A stretch of DNA of 64,000 nt, taken from Acorus gramineus (taxonomy: Eukaryota > Streptophyta > Magnoliopsida > Acorales > Acoraceae). The stretch lies in assembly GCA_030737835.1 (NCBI GenBank), contig CM060849.1, forward strand, positions 1-64,000, in the 5' to 3' direction. Below are positions 11,735-22,670 of the stretch, in pieces. A program made the translations under genes and the position numbers. The notes beneath the pieces were generated by a model. It saw only the letters and a list, made by a program, of their open reading frames with translations, did not search any database and was not told the origin of the DNA. Every line of letters starts with the position of its first letter. The stretch's first letter is position 1.

Positions 11735-12960
11735 TTTCTTATGGATTGTAAATTCTAGCCTCTGCTGGACAACCCCAAGCAGGTAGGTGTTGTAAACTCG
11801 GTTTCCTACCAGTCCAAAGCTCAAAAGGAGTTTTTGGGACTGACTTACTAGGAACTTGATTCAATATATAAACAGCGGTCTTAAGGGTCTCAGTCCACAA
11901 AAATTCGAGTAAGATAGAATTACTTATCATACTCCTCACCATATCCATTAATGTACGATTGCGCCTCTCAGCTACACCATTCTACTGAGGAGTGTCAGAC
12001 ATCGTATATTCTGCACGAATTCCATACTGTGCTAGGAGTTTAGCAAATGGACCGGGGTGTTGTCCTGTTTCATCATATCTCCCATAATACTCACCACCTC
12101 GATCAGAACGAATGACTTTAATCTTTTTGTCTCATTGCCGTTCAACCTCAGTAATATATACCTCAAGGGTATCTACAGCATAAGATTTATCATTAAGCAA
12201 ATAGATATATCCAAATCTAGAAAAGTCATCAATAAAGGTAATAAAGTATTTTTCACCACTGAAACAAAGAGAAGAAAAAGCTCCACATATATCAGTGTGA
12301 ACAATCTCAAGAAGCTCATTAGCTCTTGTGGCACCTTTCTTAGTGTGTTTGGTCTATTTACCTTTAATACAGTCCACACACACTATAAAATCAGTAAAAT
12401 CTAAGGTTGGAAGAACATTATCTTTTACCAATCTTTCAATCCTTTCTCTAGAGATATGTCCCAGTTGTTTATGCCACAAGAAGGAAGAATTTTCATTTAT
12501 CATATTTCCTTTAATTCCAATATTTCTATCAGGATGCAAGGTCATTAAGGTTTTAGATGAATGAAGGTTCAATTTATATAAGCCATCACATAAAATTCTA
12601 CAACCCATAAAAATATTATTCTTGAACAAGTTAAAAGATTTATTTGCAAAATAAAAGGAATAACCATCAAGGTCTAGGTTAGGAAGAGAAACAAGGTTTC
12701 TTGAAACAGAAGGAACATAAACAGTATTTTACAAATCTAAATAAAAACCACCATCCAAAGACAAACGATAGGTTCCAATGGCCAAGACTTCAACTTTCAT
12801 GCGGTTTGCTACTAGGATGTATCTTTCATTTGGATTTGGGCTCCAGGTTGTAAGGAATCCCTGCATCGAATTGGAAACATGAATAGAGGCACCTAAGTCA
12901 ATCCACCATGTATTCGAAGGTACTTCAGCAAGATATGATTTGAAACATACATAAGCAAAG
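11735..12960 (-). pseudogene. Copia protease and integrase region (fossil)
   Basis: Minus-strand pieces show the GAG-pre-integrase zinc-binding block (LWHKQLGHISRERIERL) at about 12354-12629, then the DDE integrase core and its C-terminal part ([20 protein letters not shown] at 11739-11948). A protease-like block lies near 12850-12910. The region is broken. Confidence 0.85.
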
Positions 12961-12989
12961 TGCTTACCTTTCTTTTCAAACCATGCCCT

Positions 12990-13690
12990 ACGCTTCGAAC
13001 AGTCCTTCTATATGTGTCCATTCTTTTTACAGAAAAAACACTTTGGACCCTTATCAGTCTTCACATGAACCTGAGAAGCATCAGCAGGACCATGGACTTT
13101 GGTGGGGCTTGACTTTTGCCCTTTCCTTTCTTTCTTCCCTTTTTAACATCTTTATGAGCAACGAAATGAACTGAATGAATCCCTCTTTGCTTAAGTCTGG
13201 CCTCCTCTTGAATGGCCATACTTGTTAACTCATTGGCATTCCATTTGTCTTTATTCGTATTATACGAGATTTGGAATGCCTCATACTGAGGTGGAAGTGA
13301 GTTCAAAATGAACTGCACTAAGAAGGATTCATACACATTCATTCCCAATGTCTTGGGTTTTGCAGCGATATTAGTCATTTCTAAGATATGTTGTTGCATA
13401 TCTCGCACCCCATCATATTTCATAGTTGTTAGTTGTGCCATAAGTGTCCCCGCTAATGATTTATCAGCAGCTCTGAAACGATCTTCCACTTTTTTCAGGT
13501 AGGTCCGTGCATCATCAGCTTTCAGAAGTGATGACTTGATGTTATTCGCAGTAGTCATGCGCATAAACATTAGGCTAAGTCTGTTAGATCGCTCCCACTG
13601 CTTAAATAGATTTTTGTCACCCTCACTGCTAGCCTCAATGAGTTCAACGGGCTTTTTAATTTGAAAAGCCAAATCTAGATCCATAACACC
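12990..13690 (-). pseudogene. Copia gag part (fossil)
   Basis: A UBN2-type gag polypeptide of about 207 codons is present, with a degraded CCHC zinc knuckle just downstream around 13000-13050. The upstream leader is separated from the 5' LTR by the solo LTR at 13778-17317. Confidence 0.85.
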
Positions 13691-14599
13691 AAGGGTGAAC
13701 TGTATCTTCTCATTCCAATCTGAAAAGTTCGATCCATCGAGAAAGGGAACAGACGAAGCATGCGCATGAAGAGAAGGTGTTATATATGTGTCACTTTTAA
13801 CCTGTTGGTAACCGTTAGAGCGTTCTGGCAGTTTTTGGTTTTTACCGGTTTTTCGATCGGAACCGCTTATTTTTGGACTGTTAGCTATCGTCCTGAGTTA
13901 GAGGACTCCGATTGGAAATCTAACTGCATATTTGGTGTCCTGGTGCCATTTCTGGCCTCTCACGAAAATTTCGTTGAATTCCGGCATCGTCTCCAAAAAT
14001 TTCACAGTTCCGGGGCGTATCCGGGTTTTTAAGTCGCGCGCTATAAATAAGGTGGGATCAAATCCCGAGTTACTGTTCATCGTCCCTACCAAAGTTCCCC
14101 TCTCTCCTCTTCTCTCTTTTTCTTCCATTAGAGGCCCCTCCACCCCTCAAAGCTTGAAACCTAAAGCACGGGAAGTGTAGATCGGGTCCCGATCTACACA
14201 CCGGTGTCTTCAAATCCCGATTCCGACGACTCTAGCCACTCCGTCCCCCTCTCTTTGTCCTCTGATTCGGGCCATTTCGAGGGCCGTGGTAGATCGGGGC
14301 GTAAGAGAGCCTTAGGGAAGGGTTTCGGCGCGTGGAGAGCGTCCGGGCTTCGCTTCCTCCCCTTGGTAAGGCCTTTTTCTTCACTTTTCTTGCATAGATG
14401 TATGCTAGGAGGTGGATTTTGGGGTTGGGTGGAGGTCGGCGGCTGTGGGTGGCCGTCGGAGGGCGGTGGAGGTGGTCGGAGGTCGGTGGGTGGTGGTGGA
14501 GGTGCTCGGGAATGGGTGGGAGGTGGCCTTGGGCAGTGGTGGTGGCTGTCTCGGGCAGGGCAGCAGCAGCTGGCGCGGCTGGCAGGGCTGTTTGGCAGG

Positions 14600-14660
14600 C
14601 GCGCGCGTGCGTGCGCGCGGGCATGCGCGCGGGCGTGCGCGCGGGCATGCAGTCGGGGGG
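14600..14660. repeat. GCGCG/GCATGC-type simple repeat
   Basis: Alternating GCGCGGGC(G/A)TGC units in tandem lie inside the GC-rich core of the solo LTR. The alternating purine/pyrimidine pattern could favour Z-DNA; that is inference. Confidence 0.7.
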
Positions 14661-15974
14661 GGAGATGGTGGCCAACAGGCGCGAGTGCTGGGCGTGCTGT
14701 GCGCAGGCATGCTGGGCGCGCTGAGTGGGGCTGGCCGAGTAGTCAGGAGCAGGTGCACCAGTTTGCTGGGCGCGCGAGCGCGTGCGCGCATGTGCGCGCG
14801 CGGGCGTGCGCGGGGGGTGCAGGGGGAGGCGTGTGGAGCTGGTAGGCTGCGGGCTGCGCGAGCAGGGCAGGCCGGCTGTGCAGGCCATGCTCGGGCAGCT
14901 GGCAGGGGGTGCTCAGGCACCAGGCGGACGGTACTCGGGTGGGTAGGCGAGCGGTGCTCGGGCCACTCGGCGACGTGCGCAGGCAGGCAGCGCGCGCAGG
15001 CTGGCAGGCGCGCCGAGCGCGTGCTGCCAGGCGCGCTGGGTGCGTGCTGCGCGGGCGTGCGCGTGGACGCTGGGTGACGGTCCCGGGTGCTGGGCGCTGA
15101 GCGCCGGGGTGCTGGGCTGCGGGTGCTGGGTGCTGGGTCAGGGCCCGGGGCGCTGGGCGCCAGGCGGGCAGGGCGCGCGCGGGTGCTGCGCGTGGGGCGC
15201 GGGGCACTCGGGCGTGCGGCAGGCAGTCTTGGGCGCTGCGCTGGGGCGCAGTGCAGGCGGGGGTGCGCGCGGGCGGTGCGCGCGGGGTGCGGCGAGGCCG
15301 TGGCGGTGCGCGCGGGGCGCGGGGAGGTCGTGGTGGTGCGCGCGAGGCGAGGCGCGGCGCGCGGGGGCGCGCGGGGTGCTCGCGGGCGGCGCGAGGCATG
15401 CGGGGTGCGCGGGCTGAGGCGCGGCGGCGCGTCCGGGCGGTCGGGTGGCCGTGCGGGTGGTGGCCGGCCGTGCGGGTGGTTGTCGGAGTGCTCGGGCTAG
15501 CGTGCGTGCGGGTCGTATGCACGTTTGCCCGAGTGTTGGGTGTTTGTTATGGGTTTGGTGTATTTTTGGTTGTCTCTTGTGGTATGTATGGATTTTAACT
15601 CACCATATTGATTGTCTGTCTTGCAGATCTAGACGGACGGTCGCGCGACGACCCCGATCTCTGGTGAGTGGGACAATCCAACCCAGTAGAGAGGCGTTGT
15701 ACGCACTTGGGGCGTATACCGACCTCTCCTGGGGCGCCATGGATAAATATTACCTACAATAATATGTAATCCATGCTTGTGTGAATTATGTGTAAAATGC
15801 ATGCTACCCTAGTCCTTGCATGTTAGGGACTTGCACCCTTAGGATATGCGTATGAGCCATGTAGCATGTCCCCTGGTTTTCATGCTAGGAAACCCCGGCC
15901 TATGCATGCGTCCTACTAGTTTATTCATTAAATTAAATGCTGGTATCTGTTAGATCACATGCCTTAGGATAATA

Positions 15975-16290
15975 TTATAGGGAGGAGCCTTGCGAGGTCA
16001 ACGCTGAGACCCGTGTTAGGGTACTCCGTGTTCCTTGTTTGGTTGTCGGGATGTCCTGTATCGGGACCTCAGGCTGCCCTCCCAAGGTTCTAGTCCCAAT
16101 AATATTATATGTAATGATTGTATGATTGGTATAATTATTAGCATAGTTGGTGGATATTATAGGGGAGGGGCCTTGCGAGGACAGCGGTGAGACCCGGGTT
16201 AGGGTACTCCGTGTTCCTTGTTTGGTTGTCGAGGTATCCTATAACGGGAACTCACGCCGCCCTCCCGAGTTTCTTTCCCCCAATGATATT
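15975..16290 (+). repeat. Tandem duplication (~180-bp period) in solo LTR
   Basis: Two diverged copies (15975-16107 and 16157-16290) share GGGTACTCCGTGTTCCTTG, TTTGGTTGTCG and CTCCC blocks. The period is about 180 bases. The corresponding part is not evident in the shorter relative at 55165-57308. Confidence 0.8.
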
Positions 16291-16611
16291 CCAGCCTTGC
16301 TGATTATTGTACATGTTCCCGCATCTTGATGATGCACCTGGTTGAATTCAGAGGAATTCATGACATTTGAGTTGTAATGATATGTAGTCGGCGGATCCGA
16401 ATGGATCATATGCGTATGGATAGGCTGTTCTGTTCCCTGCGTTGGATTCGGTAGAGGCTACCCCCAGCGTTAGAAAGGCCGTCCTTCGGAGGACCCACAT
16501 CAGTAGGCGTCTCCCGATTTTTGTGACGGACTGTGCTGAAGTTGTGGGTGGAGACCAAGCGGCCTACGGAGTGGAGGGAGAGACTATCGGTGGACCAAGG
16601 GTGACCAACAG

Positions 16612-16790
16612 CCTAGTCAGTCCCAAAATCCTATGTCACCCGTGGTAGGGTGAGGGTGAGGGTGTAGTGGGTTGGCGATGAGCGACCTACTAGATTTGTG
16701 AATAGATGATCATCAGTCCCAACAGCCTATGTCACCCGTTGATGGGTGAGGGTGAGGGTGTTGTGGTTCGGCGAAGTACGAACCACTGGA
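16612..16790 (+). repeat. Tandem duplication (~98-bp period) in solo LTR
   Basis: Two copies (about 16614-16692 and 16711-16790) share CCTATGTCACCCGT and GGGTGAGGGTGAGGGTGT, each followed by a short hairpin-like stretch. It is absent from the shorter relative at 55165. Confidence 0.8.
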
Positions 16791-17949
16791 TTATGTTGTT
16801 GTGTTTTGGAGATTGGATAAATAATGGAATTGTGGTAAATATAGTCTGTGATGCATGGGTTGTGTTGTTCACTGAGCGTGTGGCTCACCCCTCGCATATG
16901 TTTTTCCCCAGTTGCCACTGAGCCTGAGCTGGAGCCGGAGCAGCAGTTGGAGCTTTCCGAGGGATTCCTTCAGTAGCGGAGCAGCGCTACGTCCGCGAGT
17001 GCCAGAGGCTATCAGCATCCCTTTTCTTGGCTGTATGTATTGTATTTCCGTGCTGAGCACGTGTTGTATATATTCAGTTGTTACTATGTATATTGGCTCT
17101 CACAGGACATATGATTGTGTATCGAGTCTGTAATAGGTTTTGGATTACAGACTCAGTTTTAGCTTCTGCTATATTGTGTATATATTATGTCAGCCCTGTT
17201 TGATATGTGATGTCATTTTATTTGTGGTTTAGAGTATATATTTGACCTCCTGTGTAGGTTTCTGATATGATATATACACCTGCTGCGTCCCGGGGACGGC
17301 CGCCCTGGGGCGTGACAGAAGGAGTAACAGGTACTAAAATAAGATTAAAATACTCACCAATTAGTTTGCACAATTATAATTATGAACAAATAGTATCATC
17401 ATGATCTCTTCCTTTGGGCCGAGTCATGACATATGAAGCGTTCCATTTTTTTTTTTTTCGCATAATGAATAAGACTAATTGATGACATTATCCATAATCT
17501 GATAGACTTTTGACCTTTGGGCAACAAAATTCAAATTTGATTATGGATGCATAAAAATTGTCTTACTCCAATTTCTAATTATTTGGTTCTAGATTCACCT
17601 TTGGGTCAATCTACAACTTCTTAAATAGAAATTATTAATCTATGTTCATAAGAACTAATATATGTTTATAAAATTTTATAGTTGGGCCACTTTGGTGACT
17701 ACTAAACTATTCCATTTTATACACCTATAATCAGAATTTATGGAACACTATATAATAGGCATTTTAAAATAAAGCCGTGAGTTATATAACATAAGTAATT
17801 CATCCACTTTTATTTAAAAAAAAATTCCATAACCATTTCATTCATGCAACTTAACATTATCCGGATAAAAAAAATTGTCTATACATGATGAAAGACATGC
17901 CTAAGCCTTTCAAAATAATTTTAATAATCCAAAAACATGAAAAATCACA

Positions 17950-17968
17950 ACCATGCTCTGATACCACA
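17950..17968 (-). other. Copia primer-binding site
   Basis: The minus strand reads TGGTATCAGAGCATGG immediately inside the 5' LTR, complementary to the 3' end of plant initiator-Met tRNA. Confidence 0.85.
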
Positions 17969-18757
17969 TGTAAAATAAATCATAATAGCACTTAAGATCT
18001 TGATTAACATGTTTACGAATACTATATTAATCATATTTTTCTATCATGCCAAATCATTATAGTACACACACACACACAAACACACACACATATATATATA
18101 CATATATATATACACAAACAAACATTTCTCTATGGTAAGTAGCATTCTTTTGGTATAAGGACTTGAAGAAGAATAAAAGGATTCTTCACTCTCCTATCTC
18201 TCTAAGGAGTGGACTTACTCTTGCTTGTACAAACACAAGATGTTGTGAGACATGAAAAGTGGATTGACAGTCCACTCCCTTTTATAGATAGAGAGGGGGA
18301 ATTTTCCTATACTCAAACATAAATTGGATTCTTAAAACCCATTGAAGAATCCAATGAACCTACTAAATGTTTTTGGGAATGTATCCAATAATAGGTGGGT
18401 GTTAAGAATACAGAGACATTGAATATTTTTCTTATTCCAATGGCCATACATGTACAAAATTATTCCATACATTGTGTATCACTTTAAAGAGATGTATATA
18501 CACTGTCTATCATTTAATGAAAATCTACATACATTATGTACCACTTAATGTGATACACACAATTACTCTTTATATATTGTGTATTTCTAGATTCATTATT
18601 CAATGGATAGTCACGAGAATTGAACAACATAAAAACTTAATTAATTTATACTTAATTGATTCACTCTTTCAATGTACCCTTTTATTAATCAAATAATGAA
18701 ATGGAACATTTATCATTACATGTCCATATTCATTTCTTAATGGGTCACGTTCTTACA
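17969..18757 (-). repeat. 5' LTR of the Copia element
   Basis: Matches 8607-9406. It begins on the minus strand TGTAAGAACGTGACCC and ends TTATTTTACA. TSD TTTAT follows at 18758-18762. Confidence 0.92.
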
Positions 18758-18762
18758 TTTAT

Positions 18763-19949
18763 ATGTTGATGATTTGAAATATCAAGTATATCATTTATAT
18801 TAGAACAATTTGGTTAAAATAGAACATCTTGAAAATCTCTAACTGATTCTTTAATTTGTATATATGTTTTTTATATTTATCTTGATATGTTTTGAAATTA
18901 TTTTTTTATTAATAAAAATACAAAATTGCATGTATTTTTTGGGGTACCCTGACAACATAAAAATACTGTACAGGGGGGTATTTTCCAAAAAAATATGCAT
19001 GTCACCATGGATTTTCAATAAAGTTTTCATACGGAGGGAAGATGGAAAAAACTGCTTGAGATTTACAAAGGGGGCATTGTTGACGTTGACATTTCAAGAA
19101 GGGTGTATACTCCCACCGTCAGTTAATCACCCAGGTACATTTGTAAGGAGCGAGATGAATGTAATTATGAATTATTTGTCAAACCCTCACTTTGGCAAGG
19201 TGGTGAAGACGCCCTCCCCTCAGGTGAGATTCGAGGATCTATCATTGCCTCCATCATCTCATTGGGATGTAAAACAAAACCCTCAGGTGAGATTCGAGGA
19301 TCTATCATTGCCTCCATCATCTCATTGGGATGTAAAACAAAAAAGCGATCATACATGGAGTCTTTTTTTTTTTTTTTTACTTATTTTATAGTTTTATATG
19401 TTATAATAATATAATATATATTGTATTATCATAATGTATGGATCCTTTCATAGTATATGATCTAATTTTTTTTTATTATGAAAAAAAATATACTAATGTA
19501 TCTCGGTATATATTTCATTTCATATAACACCATACACTTCAAAGGGTGAGTGTATGATTTAAAAACAAAAAAATTGACTGTAATTAGGACTGCAACGTGG
19601 ACTGTGTGTATCTTTTCTAAAAATATATATATATTATTACCCTTGAGTCCCTTTCCTGTATCCTATTGTGGGCCTTGTTAAAAGAAATGTTTTCTTTCAT
19701 AAATTTAACAATTAATTATATCTATTTATGGGTTTGGATCTTCTGCTTGTTTTTTTTGTACTTGTTTTGTGCTTTCATAAATTCATCAACTTTATCCATT
19801 CATGATTTGATATATTTATAACTGTTTGATTTTAATTGTGATGATGTGGTAATCCTACAATAAAAATCAAATAAGATACAAATAGAGGATCCAAACCTAT
19901 CTATTTATTCAAAATTTTAGATTTCAAATCAAACTTGCATATTCATATA
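18763..19949. other. AT-rich spacer with one short duplication
   Basis: Apart from the 63-bp tandem duplication below, no gene, RNA or element boundary is supported. The plus-strand ORF at 18864-19391 has no recognisable domain and includes low-complexity sequence. Confidence 0.4.
19218..19343 (+). repeat. Perfect 63-bp tandem duplication
   Basis: Units at 19218-19280 and 19281-19343 are identical except for the last base. The unit is a multiple of three and keeps a short ORF open (PQVRFEDLSLPPSSHWDVKQ twice). Near identity implies a recent event. Confidence 0.95.
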
Positions 19950-20560
19950 GCTATCTGCGGGGAGGAACTTGATACGGTAGCTCACCTCTTCTGTCAATGT
20001 CGGGTGTCCAGACAGCTATGGGATGCAGTGGGTGCAGCCATGACATTGAGACCTTCTTTCCATGACATTGAGGGCATGTGGGCGGCTGGGAAGGATATCC
20101 GCTAGCCAGATACATCAAGACTCGCGAACTTTGTGTTGCGATCGATCATTCCGGCGGTTGCATGGGCCATTTGGAGGACTAGAAACGAGGTGATATTCAA
20201 GAACTCGATGGTCTATGTGGAAAATATGTGAGAAATGGTGGCGCTTTCTGTGTCTGGCTGGGGGCGTGGCATTACCGGGGTAAAGGGGATTGCATTCTCT
20301 CGAAATGGAATAGTCATCACAGATTAAGCAGAGGGTCAGGGGGTGGGTGGTGGGTGGCCACTGGAATGACATTAGATAACCCATCTAATGCATCGCTACC
20401 TCTTTACCCCACCTTTTTATTTATCGACATCTCTTATCTTCATATTTGTATTTTTTTTTTCCTTTAATTACTTCTCTCTCTTCTTCTCACCACCTTTTGG
20501 ACTTGTAACTCACTTTTAATATAAGTGTTGGTAATAAGATCTATCTTTCTCTCAAGAAAA
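19950..20560 (+). mobile_element. LINE (L1-type) 3' end fragment
   Basis: Plus-strand translation gives a zf-RVT tail (ELDTVAHLFCQCRVSRQLWDA) followed by PAVAWAIWRTRNEVIF, the usual end of plant L1 ORF2, with an in-frame stop near 20104. The non-coding 3' region reaches an A-rich end near 20560. The 5' part of the element is missing. Confidence 0.75.
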
Positions 20561-21017
20561 ACTTACATATTCATGCATGTATTTTAATATGTCAAAATTA
20601 AATAAATCATATCAGTATATTCACATTTGAATAATTTCAAATTAAAGATACTTACAAAATATATACCTCGATTAAAATCTATAAAGATTTATTACATTTT
20701 TTTATTATAATACAAAAAATATAATATATGATATACAAATTTATTACATCTTATATTCACATAAATTAATCACATGTATTTATTTCATATATTAGATCCA
20801 CGTGCATACGAGGATTCAGTTGCGATACAATTTTACGGGTTTTGCGGGTGTTGAGGGAGGATATTTCGGCGAAACGACGCAAATAAATAGCTTCCTTCCG
20901 TACCCCTCCCCAGAACCCCTTAACATCGTCATCTGTGCGAAACCCCAAACAAAACCTTCCTTTCCCCCTAACGAATTTATTCTCAATACATCTCGTTAGG
21001 GTTTTTGCCAATCGACG

Positions 21018-21584
21018 ATGAGCTCCGACGCAGGGGATAGTGGCGTCCTCCGCTCCGGTCGCGTCTGGCGGCGGGCACCGGTCCCCGCCGCCTCCACCGA
21101 CGACAAGGCGAACATATCGTCGGTCCGGATCTCGCCATCCCTCAAAGAAGCCGATGAAGCCTCTGCGAAGGCGGCGGCCGAGGCCGCCTCGGCCTTCTTC
21201 AACTGCAATGTCTGCTTCGACACCGCCCGGAACCCCGTTGTGTCGCTCTGCGGCCACCTCTACTGCTGGTCCTGTCTCTACAGGTGGCTCCAGATCTCCT
21301 CCGATGCTAAGCTGTGCCCCGTCTGCAAGGGCGTGGTCTCCGAGCTTGATATCATTCCCATATACGGCTGTGGTGGCGTCACGGATGTCGATTCGGCAAT
21401 GACAGTGGCCGATGATGATGAGCAAGAAATCCCACCGAGACCCTCCGGGAGGCGCGTGATGCCGGAGCCGGTTGTGAATGTGAATGTCTCTCGGGATAGG
21501 AGGAGGAGGAGGAGGATTGGTGACGGAGTTGCTGGGATGCAGGGGAATTTGGAGCGACCCAGGACAAGGAGCAGAAGGTCTTAA
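21018..21584 (+). CDS. RING-finger E3 ubiquitin ligase, RNF5/RMA-like
   Basis: An intact intronless gene of 188 codons. Residues 63-103 form a C3HC4 RING finger: CNVC (C63, C66), SLCGHLYCWSC (C78, H80, C83, C86) and LCPVC (C100, C103), in the RNF5/RMA arrangement with the CGHLYCW...WLQ core. Such RINGs bind an E2 and ubiquitinate misfolded or ER-linked substrates. Residues 1-60 are Ala/Ser-rich with a basic patch (RVWRR); the C-terminus is basic (RRRRRR at 160-165 and a final RTRSRRS). The C-terminal transmembrane anchor of canonical RMA proteins is not seen, so this member may be soluble or nuclear. The ATG at 21018 (context cgacgATGa) is the first in frame after a GC-rich leader. Coding sequence is far more GC-rich than its surroundings, as expected for a monocot intronless gene. 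A RING E3 is near certain; the substrate is unknown. Confidence 0.93.
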   Translation: MSSDAGDSGVLRSGRVWRRAPVPAASTDDKANISSVRISPSLKEADEASAKAAAEAASAFFNCNVCFDTARNPVVSLCGHLYCWSCLYRWLQISSDAKLCPVCKGVVSELDIIPIYGCGGVTDVDSAMTVADDDEQEIPPRPSGRRVMPEPVVNVNVSRDRRRRRRIGDGVAGMQGNLERPRTRSRRS

Positions 21585-22389
21585 TTTAATTATGAAGACA
21601 GAGATATTTATATATATCTTTATGCATCTTCTGTTTTTGTCAATGTTTTTATGAATTTTTATTGGGCTGATATTTTGGAGGGAAACTATTCTGATAGTGT
21701 TATGTGGTATATGAATATTTCATAGGTTTCTTTCTATTTAGGTTCTCAAATTTTGTCAACAATGTATCACATTTATTTAGTAAGATAACACCCTCACTCT
21801 ATTGTCCACCAGAAGAAGAGGGATTTGATATGAGTTTGTAAGTATTATACATACTTTTACTGTGGAGAGTAAGATGTGTAAGCTAGGAGAATGATGTATG
21901 GGTAAATTCCCAGTTATCAATAGTAGATGGTAGTAGTTCTGGAGTACTATGATGTTCTCTCTAATGCTTGTTGATAGCTACATTTGGCATATGCCATATT
22001 ATATATAGCAAACCACTTTGCAGGGGCAGAATTTATATAATGCTTGTTATGTCATTAGGATATTCAACAAGGATTTAATGGATCATGTACTCCAGTACTT
22101 GTTTTGTACTCTTATCATAAAATCACAAGTCCACAGGAAGGTTTTGAATTGAGAGAAGCAACAATATGATAGGTTTCTGATGTAGCCAACTTATGAATTT
22201 ATGGCAAAGAGTGGACAGAATGACTTTTGATTATCTTGACTATTTTTGCCTTCTGAATGGGACTTTTGAGTATAATAATCAAATATGTGGTGATTTTTCT
22301 TTTTTCTTTTTGAGGAAGATGGGAGCTCACTATCTGATATTTGTGCGGATCAGTTTTTTTCTATTATTATTTATAATTAGGTAGGGAAT
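21585..22389 (+). other. 3' UTR and AT-rich flank of the RING gene
   Basis: No gene seen. The first few hundred bases are the probable 3' UTR of the RING gene. The ORF at 22193-22384 has no recognisable domain. Confidence 0.4.
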
Positions 22390-22670
22390 AGGAATCCTAC
22401 CACCAAATTTCATTAAAATAAACTTGGGTACAATTCCAAGGAAAACCAAAAATCTGAAAAGAAGAGGCACCACAATTAGAAGAGAGTTCTACTAGTCGTA
22501 ATCACAGAGCCTTACAATAGCCTCAAAAAATTTCTTTTACTCCTACAAAACTCACTCTCTTAGCCCACTGACAATGTGTAGCCCAGTCTTTGATGAATTA
22601 AACAGTGCTCTCCCAAATGTTTTCAAAATTTCCTTACCTCATTCCTCATCAACCCAATTTCCCAACTAGT
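22390..22670 (-). mobile_element. LINE 3' terminal fragment
   Basis: Minus-strand translation in changing frames gives IWESTV, FIKDWATHCQWAKRVSF and similar blocks, matching the extreme C-terminus seen in the LINE end at 50750-51135 (IWELMISFIQDWERFCEG). Only the last few dozen codons and the 3' UTR remain. Confidence 0.5.

Larger units (their letters stand above)
13778..17317. mobile_element. Solo LTR (3.5 kb, likely Ty3/Gypsy) inside the Copia
   Basis: The ends are TG...CA (TGTTATATATGTGTCAC and GGGGCGTGACA) and 5-bp duplications GAAGG flank it (13773-13777, 17318-17322). No internal gag-pol is present, so it is a solo LTR or an LTR-like non-autonomous element. A shorter relative lies inverted at 55165-57308. 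The plus strand has a TATAAATAAGG box near 14043 with a CT-rich leader after it, suggesting plus is the sense strand. The core (about 14400-15530) is extremely GC- and CpG-rich, giving long meaningless ORFs in all frames. The TGTCACGCCCC end (minus strand) is typical of Gypsy LTRs, but the clade is not assigned. Confidence 0.85.
8607..18757 (-). mobile_element. Ty1/Copia retrotransposon, broken, with nested solo LTR
   Basis: A fossil Copia element lies on the minus strand. Long terminal repeats at 8607-9406 and 17969-18757 are flanked by identical TTTAT copies (8602-8606 and 18758-18762). Next to the right (5') LTR the minus strand reads TGGTATCAGAGC, the usual plant Copia primer-binding site for initiator-Met tRNA. 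Next to the left LTR is a purine tract (GTGGGAGAA). Gag, protease, integrase, reverse transcriptase and RNase H parts follow in Copia order. A 3.5-kb solo LTR of another family sits in the leader/5' gag region. The element carries several breaks and is not coding-competent. The two LTRs differ at roughly one site in twelve by eye, suggesting insertion a few million years ago. Confidence 0.93.

Noticed and set aside
14204-15600. Long overlapping ORFs on both strands in GC-rich DNA
   Set aside because: Extreme GC bias removes stop codons in every frame; translations are Arg/Ala/Gly or Pro/His repeats without motifs, inside a solo LTR.
20766-21425. Minus-strand 219-codon ORF opposite the RING gene
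   Set aside because: Antisense shadow of the RING gene; no domain and no start context.
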